Source of the DNA: Palsa-506 sp963836355
Lineage (GTDB): Bacteria; Actinomycetota; Actinomycetes; Streptosporangiales; Streptosporangiaceae
Reading direction: 5' to 3'
Length of the DNA stretch: 64,000 nt
NCBI GenBank assembly: GCA_963836355.1
Contig: CAWIJO010000010.1
Location: forward strand, 186,001 to 250,000
Shown here: piece after piece, positions 51,902 through 61,654 of the stretch
How the letters are laid out: the number at the start of each line of letters is the position of its first letter
Position numbering within the stretch: position 1 is the stretch's first letter
Position numbers and translations under genes: made by a program
Notes under the pieces: generated by a model
Database searches by the model: none
What the model was told of the DNA's origin: nothing
The model's input: only the letters and a program-made list of their open reading frames with translations

Positions 51902-52288
51902 ATTACGTCGAGACGGCCGGTAGCAGAGGCGGCGCGGCTTCGGTGGCGCCGCCGGAGTATCAGCCCGCCGGGCGTCAGCCGGCCACCTCAGCCCGCCGCG
52001 CGTCAGCCCGCCGGAGTATCAGCCTGCCGCGCGTCAGCCTGCCGCGCCTCAGCCCGCCCGCCAGTCGTGCCCCGCCCGCCAGTCGTGCCCCGCCCGCCAG
52101 TCGTGCCCGCCGCCCGCCGGGCGTGGCCCCCGGCTGGCGCCGCCGCCGGGAAATGCTTTGCGGGGTTGGCGGGCGGCTCGGATAAACTGGGGTCATGCAA
52201 CCGCTGCTGTCGTGACGGAACACCCCCGGTGCCGGGGTGACCTGGGTCATCTGAGATCCCTTTTGTTCCGTTATGGGAGTTGTCCTGC
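51902..52288. repeat. Repeat-rich intergenic region
   Basis: Holds imperfect 15-bp units (GCCGCGCGTCAGCCT type, about 51960-52050) followed by three exact 18-bp units CCCGCCCGCCAGTCGTGC (52053-52106). Open frames across it encode only the repeats. No gene is supported. The ABC-F promoter is expected near 52180-52280. Confidence 0.7.
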
Positions 52289-53887
52289 ATGATTTCCGCG
52301 AGCGCACTAGAGTTGCGCGCGGGTGCCAGGCTGCTGCTGGAGGCTGCCAGCTTCCAGGTGGCGGCCGGCGACAAGATCGGCCTCGTCGGCCGTAATGGCG
52401 CCGGCAAGACGACGCTGGCGCGAGTGCTGGCCGGCGAGGCGGCACCGGCCGCGGGCACCGTCCGGCGCGGCGGCGCCGTCGGGTACCTGCCGCAAGACAC
52501 CATGGTCGGCGATCTTGATGCGCTGGCGATGGACCGGGTGCTGTCTGCCCGCGGCCTGGACGAGCTGATGACCAGCCTGCGCGGGGCCGAGATTCAGATG
52601 GCCGACACGGATCCGGCCCGGCGCGACGCGGCAGTCCGCAGGTACGGTCAGATCGAGGAGCGGCTCGCGGTGCTCGGCGGCTATGCGGCCGAATCCGAGG
52701 CCGCCTCGCTCGCGGCCAGCCTCGGGCTGCCGCAAAGGGCGCTCAGGCAGCCGCTCCGGACGCTGTCCGGCGGTCAGCGCCGCCGCGTCGAGCTCGCCCG
52801 CATCCTGTTCGGCGGCTCGGAGACGCTGCTGCTGGACGAGCCGACCAACCACCTGGACGCCGACTCGGTGTCCTGGCTCCGCGACCATCTGCGCAGCTTC
52901 CGCGGCGGGCTGGTCGTGATCAGCCACGACACGACGCTGCTCGAAGCCATCGCCAACAAGGTCTTCTACCTGGACGCCGACCGAAGCGTCCTGGACGTCT
53001 ACAACCTGGGCTGGAAGGCGTACCTGGACCAGCGGGAGACCGACGCAAGGCGGCGCAGGCGGGAGCGGGTCAACGCCGAGCGGCAGGCGCAGGCGCTGAG
53101 CTCGCAGGCGGACAAGATGCGGGCCAAGGCAACCAAGGCAAGGGCCGCGCAGGGCATGCAGCGCCGGGCGGAGCGGCTGCTGGCCGGGGTCAGCACCGAT
53201 CGCAAGAAGGAGAAGGTGGCGCGGCTGCGGTTCCCGGTCCCGGCCCATTGCGGCCGTACCCCGCTGACAGCCCAGGGCCTGACCAAGTCGTACGGCTCGC
53301 TGGAGGTGTTCGCCGGGGTGGACATGGCCGTCGACCGCGGGTCGCGGGTCGTGGTGCTCGGTCTCAACGGGGCCGGCAAGACGACGCTGCTCCGGCTGCT
53401 GTCCGGGGTGGAGGAACCTGACGCCGGAGAGGTGCTGCCCGGTCATGGCCTGCGGCTCGGCTATTACGCGCAGGAGCACGAGACCCTGGACACCGGCCGG
53501 ACGGTGCTGGAGAACATGCGCTCGGCCGCGCCCGACCTGAGCGAGGCTGATCACCGCGGCATTCTCGGGTCGTTCCTATTCTCCGGCGATGACGCGGCGA
53601 AGCCCACCGGGGTGCTGTCCGGCGGGGAGAAGACCAGGCTCGCGCTGGCCCTGCTGGTGGTCTCCGGCGCGAACGTGCTGCTGCTTGACGAGCCGACGAA
53701 CAACCTCGATCCCGGCAGCCGGGCCGAGATCCTGTCCGCCCTGCGGCGCTTCCAGGGCGCCATCGTGCTGGTGACTCACGATGAGGGCGCTGTCGAGGCG
53801 CTGCAGCCGGAGCGCGTGGTGCTGCTGCCGGACGGCGTAGAGGACGCCTGGAGCGAAGATCTGAACGACCTCGTGGCGCTCGCCTGA
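52289..53887 (+). CDS. ABC-F family ATPase
   Basis: 532 aa with two ABC domains and no membrane part. First: Walker A GLVGRNGAGKTTLARVLAGE, signature LSGGQRRRVELA, Walker B LLLDEPTNHLDADS. Linker of charged coil (ETDARRRRRERVNAERQAQ). Second: VLGLNGAGKTTLLRLLSG, VLSGGEKTRLAL, LLLDEPTNNLDPGS. ABC-F proteins act on the ribosome in translation or antibiotic protection. GGGAG precedes the ATG at 52289. Linked to the small HTH gene as in many actinobacteria. Confidence 0.92.
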   Translation: MISASALELRAGARLLLEAASFQVAAGDKIGLVGRNGAGKTTLARVLAGEAAPAAGTVRRGGAVGYLPQDTMVGDLDALAMDRVLSARGLDELMTSLRGAEIQMADTDPARRDAAVRRYGQIEERLAVLGGYAAESEAASLAASLGLPQRALRQPLRTLSGGQRRRVELARILFGGSETLLLDEPTNHLDADSVSWLRDHLRSFRGGLVVISHDTTLLEAIANKVFYLDADRSVLDVYNLGWKAYLDQRETDARRRRRERVNAERQAQALSSQADKMRAKATKARAAQGMQRRAERLLAGVSTDRKKEKVARLRFPVPAHCGRTPLTAQGLTKSYGSLEVFAGVDMAVDRGSRVVVLGLNGAGKTTLLRLLSGVEEPDAGEVLPGHGLRLGYYAQEHETLDTGRTVLENMRSAAPDLSEADHRGILGSFLFSGDDAAKPTGVLSGGEKTRLALALLVVSGANVLLLDEPTNNLDPGSRAEILSALRRFQGAIVLVTHDEGAVEALQPERVVLLPDGVEDAWSEDLNDLVALA

Positions 53888-54060
53888 GATTGGGGCCATG
53901 GAGGAGGCCCTGCCATGGCACGGCCGGAAAAGGCCTTCGAGCGCTCAGTGAAAAAGAAAGGGATCTTTTGCCGTCGTCTGGGTAGCCGATCACGACCTAA
54001 TGCGTGATCATGGCGGGATACGGTAACGCAGCGGTCACTTCAGCTCACCGGGAGGTACGC

Positions 54061-54282
54061 GTGACCGAGACACTAAAGAAAGGCACCCGAGTGACCGGTG
54101 CCGATCGCACGAAACTTGCATCGGATCTCAAGAAGAGATACGACGCCGGCGAGAGCATCCGCTCGCTGGCCGCATCGACCGGCCGGTCGTACGGCTTCGT
54201 GCACCGGATTCTGACCGAGACCGGGGTTTCCCTGCGCGGTCGCGGCGGGGCCACCCGGGGGAAGAGCAAGTCGACGCACTGA
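54061..54282 (+). CDS. Small helix-turn-helix protein
   Basis: 73 aa. TLKKGTRVTGADRTKLASDL, then KKRYDAGESIRSLAASTGRS and YGFVHRILTETG form a resolvase-like HTH, ending in a basic tail GRGGATRGKSKS. This protein is widely conserved in actinobacteria next to the ABC-F gene. GGGAGG precedes the GTG at 54061; a longer frame from 54004 lacks an RBS. Probably DNA-binding; the target is unknown. Confidence 0.85.
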   Translation: MTETLKKGTRVTGADRTKLASDLKKRYDAGESIRSLAASTGRSYGFVHRILTETGVSLRGRGGATRGKSKSTH

Positions 54283-54427
54283 GTCTCGGTGCCGCTAGCC
54301 GCGGATCGCCGCGTGCGGCCGGCCCCGCTCTCGGCCATTTCCGTACTTGGTGAGAATTAGCTGTCCCTGGCCTTCTCCGTTCCGCCTTCCCCTGCCGTGC
54401 TATTTCGCCGCCTAGCCTGGAGGACGC

Positions 54428-55219
54428 TTGTCCATCGACCCGGCGGATCTTGATCGCTGCGGGCTCCGTCTCGATATTGACGATTCGCTCCCGGCGGGCT
54501 GCGTGGCCACCGTTACGCTCAGCCGCCCGCAGCGCCGTAACGCGATGACCCCGGCAACGTGGCGCGGCCTGGCCGCGATCGGCGCCGGCCTGCCGGACCG
54601 GGTACGGGTAGTCGTCGTTTGCGGCGCGGGCACCTCTTTCTCCGCCGGGATCGACCTGCGCATGTTCTCGGCCGAGGGCGTGCCGGGCGAGGAGCCGCTG
54701 CCCCGCGCGGACGACCCGGCCTTCGAGCCGTGGATCGCCTCCTGCCAGGAAGGCTTCAGCTGGCTGCGGGATCCCCGGATCGTCTCCGTCGCGGCCGTGC
54801 GCGGGCACGCGATCGGCGCCGGCTGCCAGCTTGCCCTGTCCTGTGACCTGCGGGTGCTCGCCGACGACGCCCGGCTCTGCATCAAGGAACCAGCGCTCGG
54901 GCTGGTGCCCGACCTTACCGGCACCAAGCCGCTCGTTGATATCGTCGGGCTTCCCCGGGCGCTTGAGCTGTGCCTCACCGGGCGCAGTGTGGGCGCCAGC
55001 GAAGCCGGCCAGCTTGGCCTCGCCGAGCTTGTCGTGCCCGGCGGCGAACTGGACGGCGCGGTCGGCGACCTGGTGGCCGGCCTGCTGACCGCGGACGCTG
55101 ATGCGGCCCGCGCTACCAAGGAGCTGCTGGCCCAGGCTCGGGGCAACACGCTGGCCGAGCAGGCCGCGGCCGAGCGGCATTTCCAGGCTGCGCTGCAGCA
55201 GGCCAGGCTCCGCCGCTGA
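54428..55219 (+). CDS. Enoyl-CoA hydratase/isomerase family protein
   Basis: 263 aa crotonase fold. VTLSRPQRRNAMTPATWRGL at residue 27; oxyanion-hole segments VCGAGTSFSAGIDLRMFS and AVRGHAIGAGCQLALSCDLR. The catalytic acidic positions are partly replaced: the segment DDARLCIKEPALGLVPDLTG has E but not the second Glu of true hydratases, so the reaction is uncertain. TTG start with GGAGGACGC directly upstream. Confidence 0.88.
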   Translation: MSIDPADLDRCGLRLDIDDSLPAGCVATVTLSRPQRRNAMTPATWRGLAAIGAGLPDRVRVVVVCGAGTSFSAGIDLRMFSAEGVPGEEPLPRADDPAFEPWIASCQEGFSWLRDPRIVSVAAVRGHAIGAGCQLALSCDLRVLADDARLCIKEPALGLVPDLTGTKPLVDIVGLPRALELCLTGRSVGASEAGQLGLAELVVPGGELDGAVGDLVAGLLTADADAARATKELLAQARGNTLAEQAAAERHFQAALQQARLRR

Positions 55220-55319
55220 CCGCGACCGGGGGCAGCGGCATGAGTTCGCCCATAGCTGATCCGCGGGGTTCCCCGGCTGATCCGGGAAGATCCCCGGCCG
55301 GCCGGAGGTTGGTGCCCGC

Positions 55320-57266
55320 ATGAATCCGGCCAGCTGGCAGGCGATGCGCTCGTTCACGCGTGATAGCTCGGTCACCAGCCAGCGGCTGAAGCCAGGAACC
55401 GTCCGCCGGGTAGCGTCCTACGCCCGGCCGTACCGGCGCGACCTGATCGTCTTCATGCTCGCCACCTCACTGGACGCCGTGCTCATCGTGGCCGTCCCGC
55501 TGCTGCTCGGGCAGATCGTCAACAAGATCCAGGACAAGGACACCAGGGCGGTGCTGTGGATCGCCGCCGCGGTCGCCGGGATCGCGATCCTCGACGCGTT
55601 CTTGTCCGTCGCCCAGCGCTGGTACTCGGCCCGGGTCGGCGAGGGGCTGATCTACGACCTGCGCACCGAGGTCTTCGGCCATGTTCAGCAACAGCCGATC
55701 GCGTTCTTCACCAGGGCGCAGACCGGCTCACTGGTCAGCAGGCTGAACAGCGACGTGATCGGCGCGCAGCAGGCGATCACGTCAACCCTGTCCGGGGTAG
55801 TGTCCAACGCGATCTCGCTGATCCTCGTGCTGGCCGCGATGTTCTACCTGTCCTGGATGGTGACGCTGGCCGCGCTGGTGCTGATCCCGGTGTTCATCCT
55901 GCCCGCCAGGATGATCGGCCGCAGGATGCAGCGACTGACCAGGGAGTCGATGCAGCTGGACGCCGCGATGGGCTCCAACATGACCGAGCGCTTCAACGTG
56001 GCGGGCGCGATGCTGGTCAAGCTGTTCGGCCGGCCGGGCGAGGAGGCCGAGGTATTCTCCGGCCGGGCCGCTCGGGTCCGCGACATCGGCGTGGTCACGG
56101 CCATGTACGGCCGGGTGTTCTTCATCGCGCTGGTGCTGCTCGCCTCGATCGCCACCGCGCTGGTCTACGGCCTCGGCGGCAGCCTGGTGATCAACGGCAC
56201 CATCAGCCTCGGCGCGCTGGTGGCCCTGGCCAGCCTGCTCAGCCGGATGTACGGCCCGATCACCGCGCTGTCGAACGTGCAGGTCGACGTGATGACGGCG
56301 CTGGTCAGCTTCGACCGGGTATTCGAGGTGCTGGATCTGAAGCCGCTCATCCAGGACCGGCCCGGCGCCACCGCGCTGCCGAGGACGGCAGCGTCGCCGA
56401 GGACGGCAGCGTCGCCAGCGGCAGCGCCGGCACCGGCCGCACTGCCTCCGGCGCCGGATATCGAGTTCGAGCACGTATCGTTCCGGTACCCGGCTGCGTC
56501 CGAGGTCTCGCTCGCGTCGCTTGAGTCGATCGCGCTGCCGGTCCCCGAGCACGCGGGCGCGAATCAGGAAGTGCTCAAGGACGTGACGTTCCGCGCGCCG
56601 GCTGGCCAGCTGACCGCCCTGGTCGGGCCGTCCGGGGCCGGCAAGACGACCATCACGCACCTGGTGTCGAGGCTGTACGATCCGGGCGAGGGCGCGGTAC
56701 TGATCGGCGGCCACGACATCAGAGACGTTACCCAGGCCTCGCTGCACGACGTGGTGGGCGTGGTAACCCAGGACGCGCACATGTTCCACGACACGATCAG
56801 GGCCAACCTGGCCTACGCCCGGCCCGGCGCGACCGAGCGGGAGCTCGAGCAGGCCTGCCGGGCGGCGCAGATCTGGGAACTGATCACCAGCCTGCCGGAC
56901 GGGCTAGATACCATCGTCGGCGACCGCGGCTACCGGCTCTCCGGCGGCGAGAAGCAGCGGATCGCGCTGGCCCGGCTGCTGCTCAAGGCGCCGTCCGTGG
57001 TCGTGCTTGACGAGGCGACCGCGCATCTTGACTCCGAATCAGAGGTGGCGGTGCAGCGGGCGCTGAAGACCGCGCTGACCGGGCGGACCTCGCTGGTGAT
57101 CGCGCACCGGCTGTCCACCATCCGGGAGGCCGACCAGATCCTCGTCATCGACGGCGGCCAGGTGCGCGAGCGCGGCCGGCATGCTGAGCTGCTTGCGGCC
57201 GGCGGACTGTACGCCGAGCTGTACCAGACCCAGTTCGCCAGCCAGGAGCCGCTCCCGGCGGCCTGA
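55320..57266 (+). CDS. ABC exporter (fused TMD-NBD)
   Basis: 648 aa type IV ABC exporter half-transporter. Six membrane helices in residues 40-320. NBD: Walker A LVGPSGAGKTTITHLVSRLY, Q-loop VVTQDAHMFHDT, signature YRLSGGEKQRIALARLL, Walker B VVLDEATAHLDSES. An Ala/Pro-rich linker with a repeat (PRTAASPRTAASP) lies between TMD and NBD, and about 20 extra residues stand in the first NBD strand region. Likely a homodimeric lipid or drug exporter; substrate unknown. Confidence 0.92.
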   Translation: MNPASWQAMRSFTRDSSVTSQRLKPGTVRRVASYARPYRRDLIVFMLATSLDAVLIVAVPLLLGQIVNKIQDKDTRAVLWIAAAVAGIAILDAFLSVAQRWYSARVGEGLIYDLRTEVFGHVQQQPIAFFTRAQTGSLVSRLNSDVIGAQQAITSTLSGVVSNAISLILVLAAMFYLSWMVTLAALVLIPVFILPARMIGRRMQRLTRESMQLDAAMGSNMTERFNVAGAMLVKLFGRPGEEAEVFSGRAARVRDIGVVTAMYGRVFFIALVLLASIATALVYGLGGSLVINGTISLGALVALASLLSRMYGPITALSNVQVDVMTALVSFDRVFEVLDLKPLIQDRPGATALPRTAASPRTAASPAAAPAPAALPPAPDIEFEHVSFRYPAASEVSLASLESIALPVPEHAGANQEVLKDVTFRAPAGQLTALVGPSGAGKTTITHLVSRLYDPGEGAVLIGGHDIRDVTQASLHDVVGVVTQDAHMFHDTIRANLAYARPGATERELEQACRAAQIWELITSLPDGLDTIVGDRGYRLSGGEKQRIALARLLLKAPSVVVLDEATAHLDSESEVAVQRALKTALTGRTSLVIAHRLSTIREADQILVIDGGQVRERGRHAELLAAGGLYAELYQTQFASQEPLPAA

Positions 57267-57280
57267 CCCGCGGATCTGGT

Positions 57281-58039
57281 TCAGAGTGCGCGCAGGGCGC
57301 CGCCCTCGACCGGGATCATCGCGCCGGTGAGGTAGCTCGCCGCGGGGGACAGCACGAACGCGGCTACCCGGCCGAATTCGGCCGGTTCCCCGTACCTGCG
57401 CAGCGGGATGCCCCGCGAAAGCGCTGCCCGGACCTCGTCCGGGTCACCCCGGCGGGCGTCAAGCTCACGCACCCGGCCGGTGGAGATCCGGCCGGGGAGC
57501 AGGCCGTTGACCCGGATTCCGCGCGGGCCGAGCTCGTCGGCCAGCGATTTGGCGACCCCGGCCAGCCCTGGCCGCAGCCCGTTCGAGATCGCCAGCGAGT
57601 CGATCGGCGAGCGCACCGACGAGGACAGCACGAACGCGATGGATTCCGCCGCTGCCGAGTTCCGCGCCGAGCGTCCTGGCCAGCCGCACTGCGCCGAGGA
57701 ACACGCTCTCGAACGCCGCCCGCCAGGCCTGGTCGGAGCTGCCCATAACCGTTCCGCCGGGCGGCCCGCCGACGCTGATCAGCGCTCCGTCCAGCCGCCC
57801 GAAGGTATCCCTCGCCGCCGCCACAAGGCGCCCCGGCGCGGCCGGGTCGGCGAGGTCGGCGGTCAGGCCGGCCGCGTTCCCGCTGCCGAGGCCGGCCGCC
57901 GCGGCGGCGACGGCGTCAGGATCCCGCGCGCTGAGCACGACCCGGGCTCCGTCGGCTACCAGCGCGTCGGCCGTAGCCAGGCCAGGCCGCGGCTGCCGCC
58001 GGTGATCACGTACGTGCGATCGCGCAAGCCAAGATCCAT
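57281..58039 (-). pseudogene. Short-chain dehydrogenase with two compensating frameshifts
   Basis: The start at 58039 reads MDLGLRDRTYVITGGSRGL, the SDR glycine motif, then goes out of frame near 57981 (expected CTGGGCCTGG, found CTGGCCTGG). The middle part VVLSARDPDAVAAAAAGLGS continues in a second frame. Near 57644 one extra base returns to the first frame, with FVLSSSVRSPIDSLAISNGL, the Rossmann C-terminal part RPGLAGVAKSLADELGPRGI and PVEGGALRAL. The protein would be about 250 aa. The YxxxK site is replaced in part (ISNGLRPG), as in an atypical SDR. Sequence error is as likely as true inactivation. Confidence 0.75.
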
Positions 58040-58221
58040 GGGGACATCCTGCCGCACCGCCGCCCGGCCGCGGTCAGCCCGCCGCCGTGATACTGCCGAT
58101 AACCCGAAACCCCATTACCTGAAACGGATCCGTCCCGCTGACTCAGGCCGGCCGGCCGGATCGGGCCGCTGGCCAGCGTGCAGGCGCCGTCACCGCGGCC
58201 AGCGGCCGGCCGGTCGCCGGG

Positions 58222-59127
58222 TCAGGCGCCGTAGCCGACCCGGCGCAAGTCGGTCCCTGCCACCTGCTCTACCGCGTTGACCTGCACCGGAGTAAGAAGC
58301 CGCCGCCAATTGCCCGCCGCATCCGCGCGGCCGGACCGGCTGGCGCCGGTGCCGCGAACCGGGATCGGCGCGAGCTTCGCGCCGATGAACTGCGATACTG
58401 CGCTGGCCGCCGCCTTCGGGTTGCGGATCACTTGCTCGTAGCGCAGCGTGGTCAGCTGCTCGGCCGTCATGCTGCTGCGCAGCCTGGCCATCTGCCGTAC
58501 CGACCCGCGCCAGCGCAGCGCGCACCTGGCCGCCATCGACAGCCCGGGCCAGGCGTCCAGGTCGGCGCGGGTCTCGATGCCGAAGAACGGGTTGGGGAAT
58601 TCGCTGGAGATGTTCGCCGCGCCCGGGCGAAGCGCCGCCAGCACGCCGGAGTCCGCCAGCATGCCCGCCACCACGTCCCGGCCGTCCCTGATGATCTGCA
58701 CGATCCGGGCATCAGGGAAAGCGTCGACCAGCCCGTCGGCGCAGTAGATAAGGTCCGGGCTGGCGTCGCCGTACCTGGTGATGTCGCGCTCGGCGACGCA
58801 GACGCCGGCCCGGTGCACCCCGCCCGCCTCCCGGCACTCCGGCGAGCAGGCCATGCAGCCGTACGGGGATACCTGCCAGGCCTGCGCGAACGCGTCCCGC
58901 AGCACGGTCGCGGCGGCCTCGCCGCGGCCGCGCTGGATGGACGGGCTGCGCGCGAACGCGTGCACCACGCCGACGACAGCCCGCTGGCCGATGGTGACGT
59001 GCAGGCCCGCCGATTGCTTCAGGGCGCGGGCCAGCAGGTCCGTGCCCGAGTGCGGGGCGCCGATCACGAAGACCGGCTGACGGACCTTGCGGCCGTTGAC
59101 GACCAGGATGTGCGGACGGGCAGTCAT
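58222..59127 (-). CDS. Sulfotransferase-family protein
   Basis: 301 aa. PAPS 5'-phosphosulfate loop PVFVIGAPHSGTDLLARALK near residue 20 and 3'-phosphate region DARIVQIIRDGRDVVAGML near 160, as in sulfotransferases. A cysteine-rich stretch CMACSPECREAGG (about 110) is unusual. The ATG at 59127 directly follows the GH15 stop; a GTG at 59139 overlaps it. Transfers sulfate to an unknown acceptor; its neighbour acts on sugars, so a glycan or sugar acceptor is possible. Confidence 0.75.
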   Translation of the reverse strand: MTARPHILVVNGRKVRQPVFVIGAPHSGTDLLARALKQSAGLHVTIGQRAVVGVVHAFARSPSIQRGRGEAAATVLRDAFAQAWQVSPYGCMACSPECREAGGVHRAGVCVAERDITRYGDASPDLIYCADGLVDAFPDARIVQIIRDGRDVVAGMLADSGVLAALRPGAANISSEFPNPFFGIETRADLDAWPGLSMAARCALRWRGSVRQMARLRSSMTAEQLTTLRYEQVIRNPKAAASAVSQFIGAKLAPIPVRGTGASRSGRADAAGNWRRLLTPVQVNAVEQVAGTDLRRVGYGA

Positions 59128-59128
59128 G

Positions 59129-61019
59129 CTAGCGGGCACGCTTTCCGGACGGCGCTTCCTTGGCCCGCCCGGCGGGACGGCGGCAATGGTGCCCCGAGTG
59201 GCTCGCCAGGTTGAGCGCGGACAAGATCAGCGGCATGTGGCTGAACGCCTGTGGCATGTTCCCGACCTGCCGGCCGTAGCGCGGGTCATACTCCTCGCTG
59301 AGCAGCCCGAGGTCGCTGCGCAGCGCCAGCAGCCGCTCGAAGAGGTGTACTGCCTGCTCGTAGTCACCGATCATGTGCAGGGCATTGACCAGCCAGAAGC
59401 TGCACGCGAGGAAGGCGCCCTCGGCACCGGCCAGCCCGTCCACGACCGGCGCCGGCCCGGCGCCGGCCCGGCCGTCCCCGGCGGGCGTCGCGGTCGGCAG
59501 CGAGTACCGCAGCACCAGCCCGTCGCGGACGAGGTCGCGCTGGATCGTCCGCACGGTGCAGACCACCCGCGGGTCGTCGGCCGGCAGGAAGCCGACCTCC
59601 GGGATCAGCAGGACCGCCGCGTCCAGCTCGGTTCCTCCGTAGTACTGGGTGAACGTGCCGCGGTCGGGGTCGTACCCGCGCTCGCACACCTCGGCATGGA
59701 TTCTGGTCGCGGACATGCCGCCACCGCTGGGTCGGGCCGGGCTGGCCGAGCTCGGTCAGCCGCACCGCGCGGTCAAAGGCGACCCAGGCCATCACCTTGG
59801 AGTGCACGAAGTGCTGCCGCGGCCCGCGGACCTCCCAGATGCCCTCGTCCGGGAGCTGCCAGTTCTCCTCCAGGAACAGCAGCAACCGCCGGACCAGCCC
59901 CCAGGTGTGCCGGTCGAACCGCAGCCCGGCCTGGCGGCCCAGGGCGAGTGCGTCGATCACCTTGCCGTACACGTCCAGCTGCCGCTGGTTCACCGCGGCA
60001 TTGCCGATCCGCACCGGCGCCGAGCTCTCGTACCCGGGCAGCCAGTCGGCCTCCCACTCGGCCAGCCTGCGCTCGCCGGCCACGCCGTACATGATCTGGA
60101 CGTCCTTCGGGTCCCCGGCGATCGCCCGGCCGAGCCACTCCCGCCAGGCGGCCGCCTCCCCGGTGTATCCGGTGCGCAGCAGCGCCTCCAGGGTGATGGT
60201 GGCATCCCGCAGCCAGCAGTACCGGTAGTCCCAGTTGCGGACGCCGCCGAGATCCTCGGGCAGCGAGGTGGTGGGCGCCGCGACGATGCCCCCGGTCGGC
60301 GCGTAGGTCAGCGCCTTCAGCGTGATCAGCGACCGGACGACGGCGTCGGCGTACTCCCCGCGGTACGTGCAGCCCGCTACCCAGCCGGTCCAGAAATCGC
60401 TGGTCGCCGCCAGCGCCTCGGCGGCGTCGACCGGCTCGGGCTCGGGCAGGTGGGACTGCTGCCAGGACATCACGAACGGCACCTGCTGGCCGGCCCGGAC
60501 CGTGAAGCTCGCCTGGTGCGCCATCTCGCGGCCGGTCAGCCGGACCGGGGTGCGCAGCCAGACCGAATCCGGCCCGGCCACCGCGAGCACGGCACCGTCG
60601 GACCGGCGGACCCAGGGCAAGATCTTGCCGTAGCCGAACCGCAGCCGCAGCACGCACTCCATCTCGACGGCGCCGTCGAGGCACTCGACGATCCGCACCA
60701 GCACCGGCGGATGCCCGGCCCGCGGCGGCATGAAGTCAGTCAGCCGGACGGTCCCGCCCGCGGTCTGCCAGTCGGTCTCCAGGATCAGGGTGCCTTCCCG
60801 GTAGCGCCTGGCCACCTCGCCGCGGCGGGACGGCGGCCCCTGCGACTCGGTCGGCGCGATCATCCAGTGGCCGTTGCGCTGGTCGCCGAGCAGCGCGGCG
60901 AAGCAGGCCGGCGAGTCGAACCGGGGCAGGCAGAGCCAGTCCGCCGAGCCGTCCCGTCCGATCAGCGCCGCCGTCTGCATGTCGCCGATCAGCGCGTAGT
61001 CCTCGATGAGGCCTGCCAC
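59129..61019 (-). pseudogene. GH15 glucoamylase/trehalase-like enzyme, single frameshift
   Basis: The first frame (61019 to about 59702) reads MAGLIEDYALIGDMQTAALI, then DGSADWLCLPRFDSPACFAA, GGVRNWDYRYCWLRDATITL and VKDVQ-like segments of GH15 six-hairpin enzymes, ending at GPTQRWRHVRDQ. One extra A there (CAGAATCCATGCC for CAGATCCATGCC) shifts the frame. The correct C-terminus IHAEVCERGYDPDRGTFTQY to NMPQAFSHMPLILSALNLAS continues in another frame to 59129. Restored length is about 630 aa, normal for the family (trehalose/malto-oligosaccharide hydrolysis). The catalytic acids (WDYRYCWLRD region and the later Glu) are present. Either a real frameshift or a consensus error. Confidence 0.85.
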
Positions 61020-61111
61020 GTCGGATCCTCCTCGCCGCCGGCCCGCCCGGCCGGCCCCGCCGCCCGGGTCCGGCTCCTGGCGGTACGCTACCCGGCCGTA
61101 AGCTGGCGGTC

Positions 61112-61486
61112 GTGCCCGGATCTGCGCGCCGCCTGATCCGGTCGCCGCGGGCCGCGCTGGCCGCGGCGGCCGCCGCCTGGCTGCTGGCCGCCGCGGTGGC
61201 GGGCTGCGCCAAGTTCGACGCCGCGCTCGGCAGGCAATGGGCCGTGGTGCATTTCCGGCCGAGCACGCCGGTCGCCGCGCTGCTCAAGATCAGGACCGCC
61301 TGCTCGCACGTGCCGAATGTCCGGCCCGAGGCGCTTCCGTCGTCCCGCAAGGGGCTGAACATGATCTACGCGGTCCGGTTCCGCACCGAAAACGCGAGCG
61401 ACGCGAACCTCGCCCAGCTGCAGCAGTGCCTGCAGAGGTTTCCCGCGGTGACGGGCATCGACTTCCAGGACACCGGCGACGGCTGA
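61112..61486 (+). CDS. Putative lipoprotein
   Basis: 124 aa. Positively charged start (MPGSARRLIRSPRAALAAAA), hydrophobic stretch and lipobox AVAGC near residue 30. The mature part of about 95 residues is short with two other cysteines (RTACSHV and QQCLQRF). GTG start. Similar small lipoproteins are common in actinobacteria; no function can be assigned. Stands before the ABC importer on the same strand but 185 bp away. Confidence 0.65.
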   Translation: MPGSARRLIRSPRAALAAAAAAWLLAAAVAGCAKFDAALGRQWAVVHFRPSTPVAALLKIRTACSHVPNVRPEALPSSRKGLNMIYAVRFRTENASDANLAQLQQCLQRFPAVTGIDFQDTGDG

Positions 61487-61520
61487 CCGGCTTCGCAGGG
61501 CTCTCGGGCAGGCCCGTTAC

Positions 61521-61572
61521 CTGCGGACGCGCTTTCAGTCACCTCTGCCTGCGGGCGCGCTTCCAGTCACCT
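61521..61572. repeat. Direct repeats upstream of the ABC importer
   Basis: CTGCGGACGCGCTTTCAGTC-ACCT (61521-61544) and CTGCGGGCGCGCTTCCAGTC-ACCT (61549-61572) differ at two bases, with a period of 28 bp. A weaker third copy (GGGTGCGTTTTCAGCT) follows near 61575. Candidate regulator sites for the importer genes. Confidence 0.55.
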
Positions 61573-61641
61573 CGGGTGCGTTTTCAGCTATCCGGATGTG
61601 CACCGGCCGCCTTGCTGTGGTATAAACCTACAAAACCTATA

Positions 61642-61654
61642 GACCTAGTAGGTC
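61642..61654. promoter_or_regulatory. Palindrome GACCTA-G-TAGGTC before the importer
   Basis: Perfect 6-bp arms with one central base, 18 bp upstream of the solute-binding protein ATG, in an AT-richer tract (TATAAACCTACAAAACCTAT). Overlaps a possible -10 box TATAGA at 61638-61643, so it could be a repressor site. Confidence 0.5.

Noticed and set aside
51893..52240. 115-aa frame downstream of acVLRF1
   Set aside because: Only translates the 15/18-bp repeats; its ATG lies inside the 40-bp palindrome and has no RBS.
53895..53919. GCCATGG/CCATGGC inverted repeat after ABC-F
   Set aside because: Only 7-bp arms, not GC-rich enough to call a terminator with confidence.
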